Position numbers and translations under genes: made by a program. A stretch of DNA of 64,000 nt from Paractinoplanes atraurantiacus. GTDB lineage: Bacteria > Actinomycetota > Actinomycetes > Mycobacteriales > Micromonosporaceae. Positions 1 through 8,569 of the stretch are shown in pieces; the stretch's first letter is position 1; each line of letters begins with the position of its first letter. Location: the NCBI RefSeq assembly GCF_900215205.1, contig NZ_OBDY01000001.1:1174786-1238785 (forward strand), given 5' to 3'. The notes beneath the pieces were generated by a model. The model was not told where the DNA came from. It worked only from the letters and a program-made list of their open reading frames with translations, and made no database searches.

Positions 1-215
1 CCACCGACGCGGCGATCCTCGAGCTGCGCGCGGCCGACTCGGCCGGGCTGCTCTTCCGGGTGGCGACGGCGCTCGACGAGGCGGGGGCGGACGTGCGCGC
101 GGCCCGCATCTCCACCCTCGGTGGTGACGTCGTGGACGCGTTCTACCTGGTCGGCTCGTGGGCCGACGAGGCCGAGCGGGACCGGGTGGGCGCGGCGGTG
201 CTCGCGGCGGTCTGA
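1..215 (+). CDS. glnD: GlnD, C-terminal ACT domain (5' truncated by window edge)
   Basis: Only the last ~70 codons are present, read in the frame starting at base 3 and ending in TGA at 213-215. The peptide is a typical ACT domain: a first strand (ILELRAADSAGLLFRVATAL), a helix, then an RISTLGGDVVDAFYL strand, as at the C-terminus of the bifunctional [protein-PII] uridylyltransferase/uridylyl-removing enzyme, where ACT domains sense glutamine. In other actinobacteria glnD lies directly upstream of ffh; ffh is present here at 19449, which supports the call. A lone ACT-domain protein cannot be excluded because the catalytic part lies outside the window. Confidence 0.82.
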   Translation, partial: TDAAILELRAADSAGLLFRVATALDEAGADVRAARISTLGGDVVDAFYLVGSWADEAERDRVGAAVLAAV

Positions 216-297
216 GAGCCCGTCACCGGTGCCGGGATGGCGGCGTTGGTCTCGGCATGCAGCACCACCCCCAGCCCAACCGCCCCACCCGCCGCCC

Positions 298-2721
298 ATG
301 ATCGGAACAAACAATTCCCATTTGCTCGATGATCATGTGCGGGCGATCGGGCCCCGACTGCGCCTGGCGCTGACCGCCACGGCCGTCCGCAACCGTTCGC
401 TGGACGCGCGGGTGCTGCTCGCCCGGGCCGCGCTCGGCCCGCACGGCACGCTGGACGAGCTGGTCGACGCGGCGCGGCGAGGCGACCGGCGCTGGCTGCG
501 CCGGCGGCGCCGCAAAATCGATGCGCCGAGGGTCGCCGCGGTCGCGCAGAGCCTGGTCCTGGACTCGGGCGCCGAGGACGCCCTGGCCGTCTTCGAGCTG
601 GCCCGGCGGGCGCTGGGGGCGCGGGCGCTCTCACCGGCCAACCAGCTGCTGCACGCACAGCTGGCGCTCGCCCACGAGGGGCCGGAGCGGGCACGCAAGC
701 TGCTGCGGCGCTACCGCAAGATCGGCGAGCCGGCCCGCAAGAGCCTGGTGGCCGACCTGCTCAACCCGTTCGTGGCCGACCGGGCGGCCGAGCCGTGGCA
801 CACCGCTTTCGGCTCGCTGCTGCCTTCGCCCGCCTTCACCCTCGGCGACGGGGCCACGCCGTTCGACAAGCTCGTCGCGGCGGACGTCGACAAGGTCGAG
901 GGGCCGCACCGGATCTCGGTGGTGCTCACCTCGTACCGCCCGGACCAGGGCCTGATCACCGCGGTCCGCTCGATCCTGGCCCAGAGCTGGGCCAACACCG
1001 AGGTGATCCTGGTCGACGACGCCTCGCCGCCGGAGTTCGACACCATCCTGGACGAGGCCGTGGCGCTGGGCGACCGGGTGCGGCTGCTGAAGATGCCGGT
1101 CAACTCAGGCACGTACGCAGCCCGCAACGCCGGCCTGGACGCGGCCGGCGGCGAGTTCGCCACCTTCCAGGACTCCGACGACTGGTCGCACCCGCGCCGC
1201 CTCGAGCTCCAGGTGCGGCCGCTGATCGACGACCGGCGGCTGGTCGCCACCACCTCGGACGGGCTCGCGGTCACCGACCAGCTGCTGTGCACCCGGCCCG
1301 GCGTGCGCAGCGGCCGCTTCAACCCGTCGTCGCTGCTGATCCGGCGCGGCACCGTGCTGCGCACGGTCGGCTATTTCGACCGTCTCCGCAAGGCCGCCGA
1401 CTCCGAGTACATCGGCCGCATCCGGGCCGCGTTCGGCGCCGGGCGGGTGCGCCACGTCGACTCCAAGCCGCTGGCTCTCATCCGGCTGTCGGCCGGCTCG
1501 CTGTCGCGCTCCGAGATCCGTGCACAGTGGATGCATCCGGCGCGGACCGCCTACATGTCGGCCTATCAGCGCCACCACCAGCTCATCGCGACCCGCCGGG
1601 CCAGCGCCTTCCGCCCGGCCGACGGCGCCGACCGCCCGTTCCCGGCGCCCGGCCACCTTCTCGGCACGGTCCGCGACCGGCGCTACGACGTGCTCATGGT
1701 GGCCGACTGGCGTTTCCTGGAGAGCACCCAGCGCACCGCCCTGGACGAGATGCGCGCGCTGGCCGCGGCCGGACTCAGCGTCGGCCTCCTGCAGTTCGAC
1801 TCCTTGCGCGCGGTCTACCAGCGCCGGATGCCGGCCTGCGCCCCGGTCCAGGACCTGGTCAACGACGGCGTGGTCGACTGGCTCACCCCGGACGAGAGCG
1901 CCGAGACGGCGCTGCTGATCGTGCGCCAGGCCGCGGTCCTCCAGTTCACCGGCGGCCTCGGCAGCGGGATCCGGGCCGGGCGGACCGTCGTGGTGGCCGA
2001 CCGTGCCCCGGCCCGGGCCGACGGATCGGATCAGCGCTACGACCCGGCGATGTGCACGGCCGCGGCCCGTCGCCTCTTCGGGCCGGAGCCGGTCTGGGTT
2101 CCGCAGGACGATGGGGTGCGGGCTCTGCTGCGTACGGAAACCACGCCTGTGAATTTGCCCCTCGCTCTCGCCGCGGCGGGCTGGGTGGCCGACCGGACCA
2201 CGGCCGCGCCCGGCCCGGCCATCGTCGGCACCGACCTGTGCGACACCGCCTGCTGGCCCTCGGCCGCCGCCGAGAGCCTGGCCGTCTTCGGCCGGCTGCC
2301 CACGGCCGACGTGCGGATCCGGCTGCCCGACCGGCCCGCCGGCGAGACCTCCGTCGCGCTCGCGCCGACCTGGCTCGGCTATCAGCCGGCCGATCTGGGC
2401 CCGCGCCCGTTCCTGCACCAGCTCGACTTCTACCTGCACTTCCCGCCGCGCGAGTCGGCCGAATGGTATTCGCGCCCGGCGATCGAGGCCGCGCAGACCG
2501 GCTGCGTCGTGGTCATGCCGGAGAGGTACGCGCCGCTCTACGGCGACGCGGCCGTCTACTGCGCCCGATCCGAGGCCGAGCCGCTGATCGCGCGCTACCG
2601 GGCCGATCCGGCCCTGTTCGCCGAGCAGAGCCGGCGCGCCCGCGCGGTCGCGGCCAAGGCGAACGATCCGGCGGCGTTCGTCGACTGGGTCCGGCAGTCG
2701 CTGCCCCTGGCGGTCGCGTAG
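298..2721 (+). CDS. Mosaic glycosyltransferase: helical N-terminus, GT2 domain, GT-B-like C-terminal half
   Basis: A protein of 807 residues. Residues 1-200 are a helical, Arg-rich, repeat-like region. Residues 205-400 are a GT-A (GT2) domain, with VVLTSYRPD at the nucleotide-binding start, VDDAS near 239 and the metal-binding DSD within QDSDDW near 291. The C-terminal ~350 residues resemble the acceptor/donor half of a GT-B enzyme and carry FLHQLDFYLHFPP and YGDAAVYC. The same tail ends the convergent gene at 3962-6073, its clear paralogue. ATG 298 is chosen because upstream codons in this frame run back into glnD. It is the first gene of the surface-glycan island. It probably transfers sugars to a cell-envelope polymer; donor and acceptor are unknown. 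Confidence 0.75.
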   Translation: MIGTNNSHLLDDHVRAIGPRLRLALTATAVRNRSLDARVLLARAALGPHGTLDELVDAARRGDRRWLRRRRRKIDAPRVAAVAQSLVLDSGAEDALAVFELARRALGARALSPANQLLHAQLALAHEGPERARKLLRRYRKIGEPARKSLVADLLNPFVADRAAEPWHTAFGSLLPSPAFTLGDGATPFDKLVAADVDKVEGPHRISVVLTSYRPDQGLITAVRSILAQSWANTEVILVDDASPPEFDTILDEAVALGDRVRLLKMPVNSGTYAARNAGLDAAGGEFATFQDSDDWSHPRRLELQVRPLIDDRRLVATTSDGLAVTDQLLCTRPGVRSGRFNPSSLLIRRGTVLRTVGYFDRLRKAADSEYIGRIRAAFGAGRVRHVDSKPLALIRLSAGSLSRSEIRAQWMHPARTAYMSAYQRHHQLIATRRASAFRPADGADRPFPAPGHLLGTVRDRRYDVLMVADWRFLESTQRTALDEMRALAAAGLSVGLLQFDSLRAVYQRRMPACAPVQDLVNDGVVDWLTPDESAETALLIVRQAAVLQFTGGLGSGIRAGRTVVVADRAPARADGSDQRYDPAMCTAAARRLFGPEPVWVPQDDGVRALLRTETTPVNLPLALAAAGWVADRTTAAPGPAIVGTDLCDTACWPSAAAESLAVFGRLPTADVRIRLPDRPAGETSVALAPTWLGYQPADLGPRPFLHQLDFYLHFPPRESAEWYSRPAIEAAQTGCVVVMPERYAPLYGDAAVYCARSEAEPLIARYRADPALFAEQSRRARAVAAKANDPAAFVDWVRQSLPLAVA

Positions 2722-2767
2722 AAGCGCGGTCGCGTAACGACCCGGCCGATGCCCGCGTTACTTCGAT

Positions 2768-3787
2768 GTGTGGGCGACCAAGGAGATCATCAGGCGCAGG
2801 CTCCGGCGCCGGGCCCGGCGGTACGCGAACCGGTTGACCAGCCTCTCCCGGCGCCAGTGGGCCGGCGTCGCCGTCGTGCTGACCGGCTCGGCCGGCGTGG
2901 CCGTGGCGGCGGCGATCGACCAGGCCGCGGTGGCCACCTGCCTGCTGGCCCTGCTGCTGGCGGCCGTGCTGGCCGGCGTCATCCATCTCTCCCGGCGGAT
3001 CGGGCGGGTCAACCGATCGACCCAGGCCGCCGTACGGGACCTCCGCACCGTCGTCGACGAGTTGCAGCGACGGGTGCTCGCCGCGGTCGAAAAGGAACGG
3101 CTGGCCGCCGGCGACCGGCACCAGGAGCTGACCGAGTCGCTGGCCCGGGCCGAACGCCTGACCGGCCGCGGCGCCGAGCTCCTGCTGCGTGAGCAGAGCC
3201 GCGAGATCGAGGCCCTGGTCCAGCTCTTCCAGTGGATCACCCCGCGCGCTCCGATGCCGGCCGGGGTGACACTCAACCCCTCCGACCTGCTGGGCCTGGT
3301 GCACATCGCCCGGGACCGGGCGCCGGCGACGACGGTGGCGCTGGGCAGCGGGCCGTCGACGATCTGGCTCGGCTACACGGTCGAGGCCCGCGGCGGCCGG
3401 CTGGTGGTGGCCGACCACGATCGGGGCCGGGCCGGGCGCACCCGCGCCCTGCTGGCCGAGCACGGGCTGAGCACGGTCGAGGTGCGGCACGCCGGGGTGA
3501 CCGAGCTGTCGGTCGAGGGCGGCGCGGTCGACTGGTACGACGTCGACGCCCTCGACGGCCTGCACGACATCGACCTGCTGGTGGTCGACGGCTCGCTGGC
3601 CCCCACGTCCTCGAACGCGCTGACGCCGGCGCTGCACGTGCTGGGCCGGCGGCTCGCGCCCGGCGCGGTGGTCGTGGTGGACGAGTCGCCGGTGCCGCGG
3701 CAGGGCGGGTTCGGCCTGACCGCGCAGCGCCCGCTGCCGGGCCGCTGGGTGGCGCTCGCCGATCCACAATCGACAGTGCGGGCCTGA
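2768..3787 (+). CDS. Membrane-anchored coiled-coil protein with a SAM-methyltransferase-like domain
   Basis: 339 residues from a GTG start. After an Arg-rich cytoplasmic N-terminus come two membrane segments (about 31-50 and 55-75), then a charged coiled coil (about 80-150). The C-terminal Rossmann-like domain resembles the Methyltransf_24 type: a motif-I-like loop (VALGSGPSTIW, near 190), an acidic strand end (LVVADHDR) and VVDGS near 272 followed by LAPGAVVVVDES. Methyltransferases of this kind are common in surface-polysaccharide clusters, where they cap or modify glycans. The membrane and coiled-coil half is clearly related to the 133-residue protein at 10164-10565, which lacks the catalytic domain. 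Substrate unknown; motif I is not the strict E/DxGxGxG form, so activity is an inference. Confidence 0.65.
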   Translation: MWATKEIIRRRLRRRARRYANRLTSLSRRQWAGVAVVLTGSAGVAVAAAIDQAAVATCLLALLLAAVLAGVIHLSRRIGRVNRSTQAAVRDLRTVVDELQRRVLAAVEKERLAAGDRHQELTESLARAERLTGRGAELLLREQSREIEALVQLFQWITPRAPMPAGVTLNPSDLLGLVHIARDRAPATTVALGSGPSTIWLGYTVEARGGRLVVADHDRGRAGRTRALLAEHGLSTVEVRHAGVTELSVEGGAVDWYDVDALDGLHDIDLLVVDGSLAPTSSNALTPALHVLGRRLAPGAVVVVDESPVPRQGGFGLTAQRPLPGRWVALADPQSTVRA

Positions 3788-3800
3788 GGCGGAAGACGGC

Positions 3801-3833
3801 GCGACCCCCGCCGCGGGGGACGGCGGGGGTCGC
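3801..3833. terminator. Hairpin between convergent genes
   Basis: A perfect 13-bp inverted repeat (gcgacccccgccg / cggcgggggtcgc) with a 7-nt loop, lying 13 nt after the stop at 3787 and before the convergent gene ending at 3962. There is no T-tract, as is usual in high-GC actinobacteria. It probably serves both directions. Confidence 0.6.
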
Positions 3834-3961
3834 GGTCGCGGTTGACGTCGGGGGAACGCCGCCCGCGCGGGGCGGCGGGGGCCGCTCCGAGCATCTGCTG
3901 TTGTGCCCCTATGAATCGGCGGCGGGAGCGGCGGCTTGACGGTTCGGCGGGTGCCAAATCG

Positions 3962-6073
3962 TCACGGCTGCGTTGCCAGCACGGCCACGCGGTCGGCGTA
4001 CAGCTCGTGGGCGTGGTGGCGGCGGACGAAATCGGTGCCCCGCTCGCCCTGCTCGCGCAGGGCCCGGCGGTTGCCGTGCAGCATCCGCACGGTGTCGAGC
4101 AGCTCGGCGGGCGCGCAGTAGACGGCCGCGTCGCCGAACGCCTCGGCGTAGCGGTAGGGCAGCACCGCCACGCAGCCGGCGGCCAGCGCGGCCAGCACGT
4201 CGGGGTCGGGGTCGGCCGGCACGTCGTCCGGCGGCAGGTGCAGGTAGAAGTCGATCTGGTAGAGGAACGAGCGCGGGCTGACGTCGTCCGGGGAGTAGAC
4301 GAGCCAGCTCCGCGGCGGCCCGAACCGGCCGAACGAGCGCCCGGCGGTGCCGGCCGCGTCGAGCAGCCGCACGTCCATCCGCCCGGTGTCCGGCAGCTCC
4401 GCGCGCAGCCGGCGCCACTCGGACCGGCCGCCCCGGCACCAGCGGCCGACCACCGGGCGGTCGGCCCGCGGCCCGCGCCGGTCCAGCCGCCACTGATGGG
4501 TGTCCAGGGTGCCGGGCAGGTCGAGGGAGGCCGCCTCGGCGGCCAGGCGCCGGCGGCCGTCCGGGCCGGCCGGCGCCCACAGCGGCCGCCGCCCGAACAG
4601 GCGCAGGGCCGCCGCCGCGGCCGGCTCGGAGACCGCGGCGTCCTCGATCACCACTCGCTGGGCCCGGACGCCGCTGGGCAGGTCGGGCGCGTGCTCGAGC
4701 ACCCGGGCCGTGCGGGCCACCACGAGCCGGGCCCGGACGTCGTCGGTGATCTCGACCTGGGTCAGCTCGCGGGAGTTGATCAGGCGTTGCACCGCGGGGT
4801 CGAGGTTGCGCGGTCCCTCGCGCAGATGGGCCAGCACGTCGAGCTGGAGCAGGGCCGCGCGCAGCCCACGGGCGGCCAGCGCGCGGAGTTGGCCGATCCC
4901 GGCCGCGCCGGCGCCTCCGGCGGTCGTCCAGTCGCCGGCCAGCACCACGTCGTACGCCTGGGCCCCGGTCTCCCCGCGCAGCCGCCGCGGCGCCGCCCAG
5001 CCGGTGGCCCGCTGAGCGTGCGCCGTCTCGAAGGCCGACCGGTACGACCGGCGCGCCGGGTCGATCCACCCGACCGGCCCGTCGTCCCGGTCGTCCCCGG
5101 CCCGGCGGATCAGGGTCAGCGCCTCACCGAGGCGGCGGACCGAGCGGGCCCGCGCGACGTACTCCTCGTCGGCGCCGAATCGGATCGGGTCGAAATATCC
5201 GGCGCCACGCCGGACCATCAGCGACGAGAGGTCGTCCGACCGGAAGTCGGTCACGCCGGGCCGGGTGACGACCAGCTCCGGCGTCACCCGGATGCCGGCC
5301 GGTACGGCCGAGAACAGCGCCTCGTCGGCCAGCAGCGGTGCGACCTGCCTCTCCAGCCGGGCCGGATGGGACCAGCCGTCCGCGTCCTGAAAGGTCACGA
5401 AGTCGCCGGTGGCCGCGTCCAGGCCGGCGTTGCGGGCCACGTAGGCGCCGCCGGTGGCGACCATCCGGATCAGCCGCACCCGGGGATCGAGGGCGGCGGC
5501 CTGCCGCAGCACCGCGTCGTACGCGGCCGGCGAGCCGTCGTCGATCACCAGGATCTCCTGGTTGGTCCAGGTCTGGCCGGCCAGCGAGCGGACGGCCGTG
5601 AGCAGCCGCCGGTCGGGCCGGTGGGTGGTGACGATCGAGGTGATCCGGCGGGGGTGCCCGGTGCGCTGGGCCGGGCGGGCGGCGAGCCGGTCGAACGGCG
5701 ATCCGGCGCCCTCGGTCACCGACACCGAGGGCATCAGCCGGCCGAGGTCCCAGGGGCCGCTGCCGCCGGCGTGCGGATTGCCGAGATCGAGGCCCAGGCT
5801 CAGCCGAACCAGTGGATCAACGTCCGAATAGGACGCGAGGAGCGCGGCGGCCGAGGCGTGCGCGCCCGTGGCGTACGCGACCTGGCAGTGCAGCCCTTGA
5901 AACTCCGGATCGCTGAGCCCTTCGAGCATGGTCAGCGCCGTCGCGAGGTCGTCCGGGCGCAGGTTCTGCAACGCGATGACCCGCGCCAGCTCCCCGGTGA
6001 GGCCGGCGCGGGCGAGCGGTTCCCGGGCGGCGACGGAGCGGGCCTGGAGGGCGGCGACGGCGAGGGGGTGCAT
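3962..6073 (-). CDS. Mosaic glycosyltransferase, paralogue of the 298-2721 gene
   Basis: 703 residues. It has the same order as its paralogue: a helical N-terminus (1-135), a GT2 domain from about 142 (SIVTTHRPD; VIDDGS near 176; QDADGW near 229, keeping the DxD as DAD), and a GT-B-like C-terminal half ending in FLYQIDFYLHLPP and FGDAAVYCAP. The N-terminal region is shorter than in the paralogue, and the sequence is diverged enough that the two probably use different donors or acceptors. It is transcribed towards the 298-3787 pair and away from the 6142 gene, so the two gene groups meet at the hairpin at 3801-3833. ATG at 6073. Role in a surface glycan is inferred. Confidence 0.75.
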   Translation of the reverse strand: MHPLAVAALQARSVAAREPLARAGLTGELARVIALQNLRPDDLATALTMLEGLSDPEFQGLHCQVAYATGAHASAAALLASYSDVDPLVRLSLGLDLGNPHAGGSGPWDLGRLMPSVSVTEGAGSPFDRLAARPAQRTGHPRRITSIVTTHRPDRRLLTAVRSLAGQTWTNQEILVIDDGSPAAYDAVLRQAAALDPRVRLIRMVATGGAYVARNAGLDAATGDFVTFQDADGWSHPARLERQVAPLLADEALFSAVPAGIRVTPELVVTRPGVTDFRSDDLSSLMVRRGAGYFDPIRFGADEEYVARARSVRRLGEALTLIRRAGDDRDDGPVGWIDPARRSYRSAFETAHAQRATGWAAPRRLRGETGAQAYDVVLAGDWTTAGGAGAAGIGQLRALAARGLRAALLQLDVLAHLREGPRNLDPAVQRLINSRELTQVEITDDVRARLVVARTARVLEHAPDLPSGVRAQRVVIEDAAVSEPAAAAALRLFGRRPLWAPAGPDGRRRLAAEAASLDLPGTLDTHQWRLDRRGPRADRPVVGRWCRGGRSEWRRLRAELPDTGRMDVRLLDAAGTAGRSFGRFGPPRSWLVYSPDDVSPRSFLYQIDFYLHLPPDDVPADPDPDVLAALAAGCVAVLPYRYAEAFGDAAVYCAPAELLDTVRMLHGNRRALREQGERGTDFVRRHHAHELYADRVAVLATQP

Positions 6074-6141
6074 GGGCGGGCGTCCTCCTCAGGGGGCGAA
6101 TTGTCCGTATCGCACCTTAGCCGCTTCTCGTTGATCCACCC

Positions 6142-7935
6142 GTGTACGACGTCGCCATCCTGTCCGACCTGCGCTGTCCGGGCGGCACCTCGGCGAGCAT
6201 CGTGGCCGAGGTGCGGGCCCAGGCCGCGGCCGGTCTGCGCACCGTCCTGATCCACCTGCCGTCGCCGCACCTGCGGCACGGCCGCCCGTTCCAGTCGCGG
6301 ATCGTCGCCTGCCTGCGCGACGGTCTGGCCGAGCTGGCCCACGACGACGGCGCCGAGATCGAGGCGAAGGTGCTGCTGATCCGCCAGCCCCTGATCTTCA
6401 CGCGCGACCTGCCGGCGCCGCCGAAGGTCCGGGCCGGGCACACGATCGTCGTCCTCGATCAGGCGCCGTCCGATGATGTGTACGAGCGTGTCGAGCGCTA
6501 CTACGGCAAGGACGTCGTGTGGGCGCCGATCAGCGCCCGGGTCCGTGACAGCGCCGGTGCGCGGGCCGCCCTGACCGGCACCGACTGGCACGAGATCATC
6601 GACGTCGCCGAGTGGCGGACCGAACGCCGCCGGGGCGCCGCTCCGGTGGTCGGCCGGGACGGACCGCACGACGGCGAGTCCGCGCGTGAGTTCCTGGCCA
6701 CGCTCGACTTCTTCGTCTGCTTTCCCGATGCGGAGGTGGCCGAGCCCGGCCGCATGGTCCTCGAGGCCATGGCGAGCGGGGTCCCGGTCATCATGGCGCC
6801 GCGCTTTCGGTCCGTCTTCGGCGAGGCCGCGCTTTACACAGACCCTTCCGGCGTACGGGATCTGGTCCACCGCCTGCACGCCGACCGCCCGGCCTACGAC
6901 GCCCTGGTCCGGCGGGCCCGCGCCTTCGTCACCGAGCAGTTCGGCCGCGCCTCGCACCTGGCCCGGCTCGCCTCGCTCGGCGTCATGCCCGGCCCGCCGC
7001 AGCCGATCCGGGCCGCCGTGAGCCTGGCCCGGCCCGCCCGGCGGGTCCTGTTCGTGGCCGACGACATCGCGAAGTTCCGGGCCATCGCCCGCCGCCTGCC
7101 CTCCGGGCTGGAGGCCGTGGTGGTGGCCGGCTCGGCCGGTCTGCCCGCGGCGCACGCGGCCGGCCTGCTCACCGAATATCTGCCGACCGCGGCCGAGCTC
7201 GGCGTCTCCGACCCGCGCTGGACCGGCTTCGCCCGCGACCGCCTGCGGCACCTGATCGAGCTGTACGCCCCGCGCGCCGTCCTCGTCGGCGGCGTGCCGC
7301 ACGACGGCATCGCCGCCGCCGTCGCCGAGAACACCGGCCCGCGCTGGCTGTGGCTGCGCCCGGCGATGTGGAAGCGCGGCACCGGCGGCGAATGGGCCGC
7401 CCGCGGCGCCCTGTTCGCCGGCATCCTCGAACCCGGCGAGTTCGCCGCGGCCGGCGACGAGGGCTGGACCACCACCGCCCGCGCCGCAGTGACCACAGTG
7501 GACCCCATCGTCGATCTGCCGTCGCGGCCGCGGCGCCGGACCCGGGAACAGACCTTGCTGTGTCGTGGCGTCGAGGCGAGCCTGCCCGGCTTCCGGACGG
7601 TCCAGGCCGGGCTCGGCGAGGTGGCGCTGGCCGTCTCCCGGGCCGACTACACGAGCTTCCACGAACTGCTCGGCGCGGCCGTGCCGACCGTCTTCGTGCC
7701 CGATCCCGAGGCCGGCGACGACGAGCTGGCGCGGGCCCGCTTCGCCGCCGCGGCCGGGGTGGCGATCTGCGCCACCACCGACGACGAGGCGGCCGAGGCG
7801 CTGGAGCGGCTGGCCGTCCGCGAGGCGCGCGAGGCGCTGAGCCGGCGCTGCGCCGGGATCTCCCTCGGCGACGGCGCCGGCGACGCCGCCGCGTGGGTCG
7901 CCCAGCACACCGCGGTGGGGGCCCAGGTTGGATGA
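6142..7935 (+). CDS. Two-part GT-B-type glycosyltransferase (GT4-like motif followed by a MurG-like half)
   Basis: 597 residues from a GTG. Residues 1-290 contain a GT4-type C-terminal signature (EPGRMVLEAMASGVPVI near 201, then FRSVFGEAALYTD). From about 300 a second Rossmann-like half begins (RRVLFVADDIAKFRAIARR) and ends in a GT28/UGT-like donor motif near 498 (SRADYTSFHELLGAAVPTVF). The order, a GT4-like half before a MurG-like half, is unusual. The gene at 11214-13196 has the same architecture and is its paralogue. It overlaps the next gene by 8 nt, so the two are translationally coupled. It starts 69 bp from the divergent 3962-6073 gene, which probably shares its promoter region. Product unknown. 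Confidence 0.7.
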   Translation: MYDVAILSDLRCPGGTSASIVAEVRAQAAAGLRTVLIHLPSPHLRHGRPFQSRIVACLRDGLAELAHDDGAEIEAKVLLIRQPLIFTRDLPAPPKVRAGHTIVVLDQAPSDDVYERVERYYGKDVVWAPISARVRDSAGARAALTGTDWHEIIDVAEWRTERRRGAAPVVGRDGPHDGESAREFLATLDFFVCFPDAEVAEPGRMVLEAMASGVPVIMAPRFRSVFGEAALYTDPSGVRDLVHRLHADRPAYDALVRRARAFVTEQFGRASHLARLASLGVMPGPPQPIRAAVSLARPARRVLFVADDIAKFRAIARRLPSGLEAVVVAGSAGLPAAHAAGLLTEYLPTAAELGVSDPRWTGFARDRLRHLIELYAPRAVLVGGVPHDGIAAAVAENTGPRWLWLRPAMWKRGTGGEWAARGALFAGILEPGEFAAAGDEGWTTTARAAVTTVDPIVDLPSRPRRRTREQTLLCRGVEASLPGFRTVQAGLGEVALAVSRADYTSFHELLGAAVPTVFVPDPEAGDDELARARFAAAAGVAICATTDDEAAEALERLAVREAREALSRRCAGISLGDGAGDAAAWVAQHTAVGAQVG

Positions 7936-8539
7936 GTTGCTGGCTCGCTGGGAGGTGGCCACGTTGACCGGTCGGCTGCGCTGGGTCGAGGACGAGCGCG
8001 ACGCCGCCCTCCGCGAGCGCGACCGCCAGCGCGATCTCGTGCTGGCCCTGCGCCGCAGCCGTTCCTACCTGCTCGGCCGGGCCCTGGTCGACCTGGCCCG
8101 CGACCCGGTGCGCTTCGGCCCGCTGATCGCCCGCCGGGCCGCCCGGCGGCTGCGTCACGGGCCCGCGGCCGAGCCCGCGCCCCCGAGGCCGGTGGCGCCG
8201 CCGGTGCCGGCCCGGGTCTACGTCGCGATCGGGCTGTCCCGGGCCGACTCGCACGCGCTGGTCCGCGCGCTGCGGCAGCGGATCGTGGTCGACGCCGACC
8301 ACCTGCCCGTGGTGGTGACCGACCAGCCGGCGCTGAACGGCCTGCGGGTGCCGGGCGTGGTGCTGGAATATCTGCCCGACCCGCAGACCTGGTCGCGGCA
8401 CGACACCGGCGAGGGCTGGGAGGCGCTGCTGGCGGGCCGGATCTCGCAACTCTGCCGCGATCACCGGGCGGTGGGCGCGGTGGTGATCGATCCCAGGGAT
8501 CCACCGACGTTGGCCCGCTTGCTGGAGGCCGCCGCGTAA
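7928..8539 (+). CDS. Small coiled-coil partner protein of the glycosyltransferase cassette
   Basis: 203 residues, apparently from TTG 7928, which overlaps the end of the preceding glycosyltransferase by 8 nt; the next in-frame candidate is a GTG about 10 codons later. The N-terminus is a charged coiled coil (WVEDERDAALRERDRQRD), followed by an Arg-rich linker, a Pro/Ala spacer and a conserved globular part (YVAIGLSRADSHALVRALRQ, VLEYLPDPQTW, AVVIDPRDPPTLARLLE). The 14155-ending gene carries the same domain after the same kind of glycosyltransferase, so the pair is a duplicated cassette. No catalytic motif is recognised. A scaffold, specificity subunit or small nucleotide-sugar-binding protein are all possible. 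Confidence 0.6.
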   Translation: MDELLARWEVATLTGRLRWVEDERDAALRERDRQRDLVLALRRSRSYLLGRALVDLARDPVRFGPLIARRAARRLRHGPAAEPAPPRPVAPPVPARVYVAIGLSRADSHALVRALRQRIVVDADHLPVVVTDQPALNGLRVPGVVLEYLPDPQTWSRHDTGEGWEALLAGRISQLCRDHRAVGAVVIDPRDPPTLARLLEAAA

Positions 8540-8569
8540 TCCCGGGCGCGCCCGCTCGTTGGCGATGGC